This document shows positions 63,429-64,000 of a stretch of DNA of 64,000 nucleotides, piece after piece. The notes under the pieces were generated by a model. The model made no database searches. It was not told the DNA's origin and worked only from the letters and a program-made list of their open reading frames with translations. The position numbers and the translations under genes are program-made. This DNA comes from Xenophilus arseniciresistens (GTDB lineage: Bacteria; Pseudomonadota; Gammaproteobacteria; Burkholderiales; Burkholderiaceae_C), in NCBI RefSeq assembly GCF_028023875.1, contig NZ_JAQIPB010000003.1:434001-498000 (forward strand), in the 5' to 3' direction. How positions within the stretch are numbered: position 1 is the stretch's first letter; every line of letters begins with the position of its first letter.

Positions 63429-64000
63429 ATGCGCGAATTCCTCTCCGTCATCTTCGGCTTTCCGACCTTCCTCTACAGCCTCGCGCTGGTGGTCGTGCTG
63501 GTGTACTGGATCGCCGCCGTCATCGGCCTGGTCGACTTCGGCGAAAGCAGCATCGACCTGGACATCGCCGAGCACGCCGACGTGAGCGTGGACGACCTGG
63601 GCACCATCGCCGGCTACGTGGTGGCCTTCGGCCTGTCGGGCGTGCCCTTCTCCATCGTGGTCACGCTGCTGGTGGTGATCGGCTGGACGCTGAGCACGCT
63701 GGCCGGCATCTGGGTGCTGGCCTGGGTGCCCACGCTGCCCTTGCAGATCGTGGCCGGGCTCGTGGTGCTCGGCGCCTGCTTCGCGCTGTCCATCGTGATC
63801 GCCGCGCGCATCGTGCGGCCGCTGCGCGGCGCCTTCGTGACCGAGTACGCGCGCCACAACAGCGACCTGATCGGCCAGACCTGCACCATCACCACCGGCA
63901 GCGTGGACGAGAAGCAGGGCTATGCCCAGGTGGCGCAGCGCGGCGCCGGCCTCTTGATCCAGGTCTGGGCGCCCAGCCCCAACACGCTTGAGCGCGGCAG
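63429..64000 (+). CDS. yqiJ: YqiJ-like membrane OB-fold protein (cut by window edge)
   Basis: About 190 residues are visible and the frame is open at the right edge. The N-terminal half has three or four helices (residues 10-35, 70-90, 90-130) with MREFLSVIFGFPTFLYS, and the segment after 140 begins an NfeD-like OB domain (NSDLIGQTCTITTGSVDEKQGYAQV). E. coli YqiJ has this design and is encoded next to the flotillin YqiK, so a flotillin gene is expected just beyond the window. Part of the yjfI-pspA operon; probable role in membrane organisation or stress. Confidence 0.85.
   Translation, partial: MREFLSVIFGFPTFLYSLALVVVLVYWIAAVIGLVDFGESSIDLDIAEHADVSVDDLGTIAGYVVAFGLSGVPFSIVVTLLVVIGWTLSTLAGIWVLAWVPTLPLQIVAGLVVLGACFALSIVIAARIVRPLRGAFVTEYARHNSDLIGQTCTITTGSVDEKQGYAQVAQRGAGLLIQVWAPSPNTLERG

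Overview
The window is very GC-rich, gene-dense DNA from a betaproteobacterium of the order Burkholderiales, most likely family Comamonadaceae. This is inferred from gene content and gene style: DUF2244 next to coxB, Bug/TctC-type solute receptors, Comamonadaceae-type porin, ahcY with a SAH riboswitch, and TATAAT-GGCGGG promoters. No search could be run, so the genus is open. I see no insertion sequence, prophage, CRISPR array or obvious pseudogene. Very long antisense open frames are produced by the base composition and were left out.

Layout. 1-5.6 kb: cytochrome c oxidase genes ctaD (partial) and coxB, a DUF2244 protein, a BioC-like methyltransferase, comF and ychF. 5.7-11.8 kb: a complete ribose cassette rbsB-A-C-R-K-D, preceded by a tandem LacI-family operator lying over its promoter. 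11.9-18.3 kb: MOSC protein, UbiH-type hydroxylase, DsbC-like isomerase, M61 peptidase, DUF2325 protein, enoyl-CoA hydratase. 18.3-23.6 kb: ECF sigma/anti-sigma pair, tRNA-Met(CAU), Kef-type antiporter, LpxH-like phosphoesterase, ruvB.

23.8-29.7 kb is a six-gene lipid cassette resembling E. coli ynbABCD (CDP-alcohol phosphatidyltransferase, hydrolase-methyltransferase fusion, PAP2-phosphatase fusion, CDP-diglyceride synthase) with an added small membrane protein and a PlsC-type acyltransferase. 29.7-39.8 kb is a catabolic island: a Crp-family regulator diverging from a porin, then an NDP-forming acyl-CoA synthetase, two Bug receptors, two tandem DUF1254/DUF1214 proteins and an alkylsulfatase-like metallo-beta-lactamase-fold protein with altered metal ligands. 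A 28-bp dyad overlaps the porin promoter.

39.8-43.1 kb is housekeeping (ruvA, phoH, ybeY, TSUP permease, dtd). 43.2-49.2 kb is a signalling cluster: FecR-domain protein, OmpA lipoprotein, beta-lactamase-fold phosphodiesterase, CHASE2-class III nucleotide cyclase, FHA protein, PP2C phosphatase. 49.3-61.4 kb: tyrS, M23 peptidase, anmK, MdtD-like exporter, erpA, rpsI/rplM, rlmJ, rlpA, then the methyl-cycle group metF, tlyA, ahcY with its SAH riboswitch. 61.6-64 kb: a membrane-stress operon (YjfI, PspA/IM30, an unknown protein, YqiJ-like) driven by a promoter inside a near-perfect inverted repeat; it runs off the right edge.
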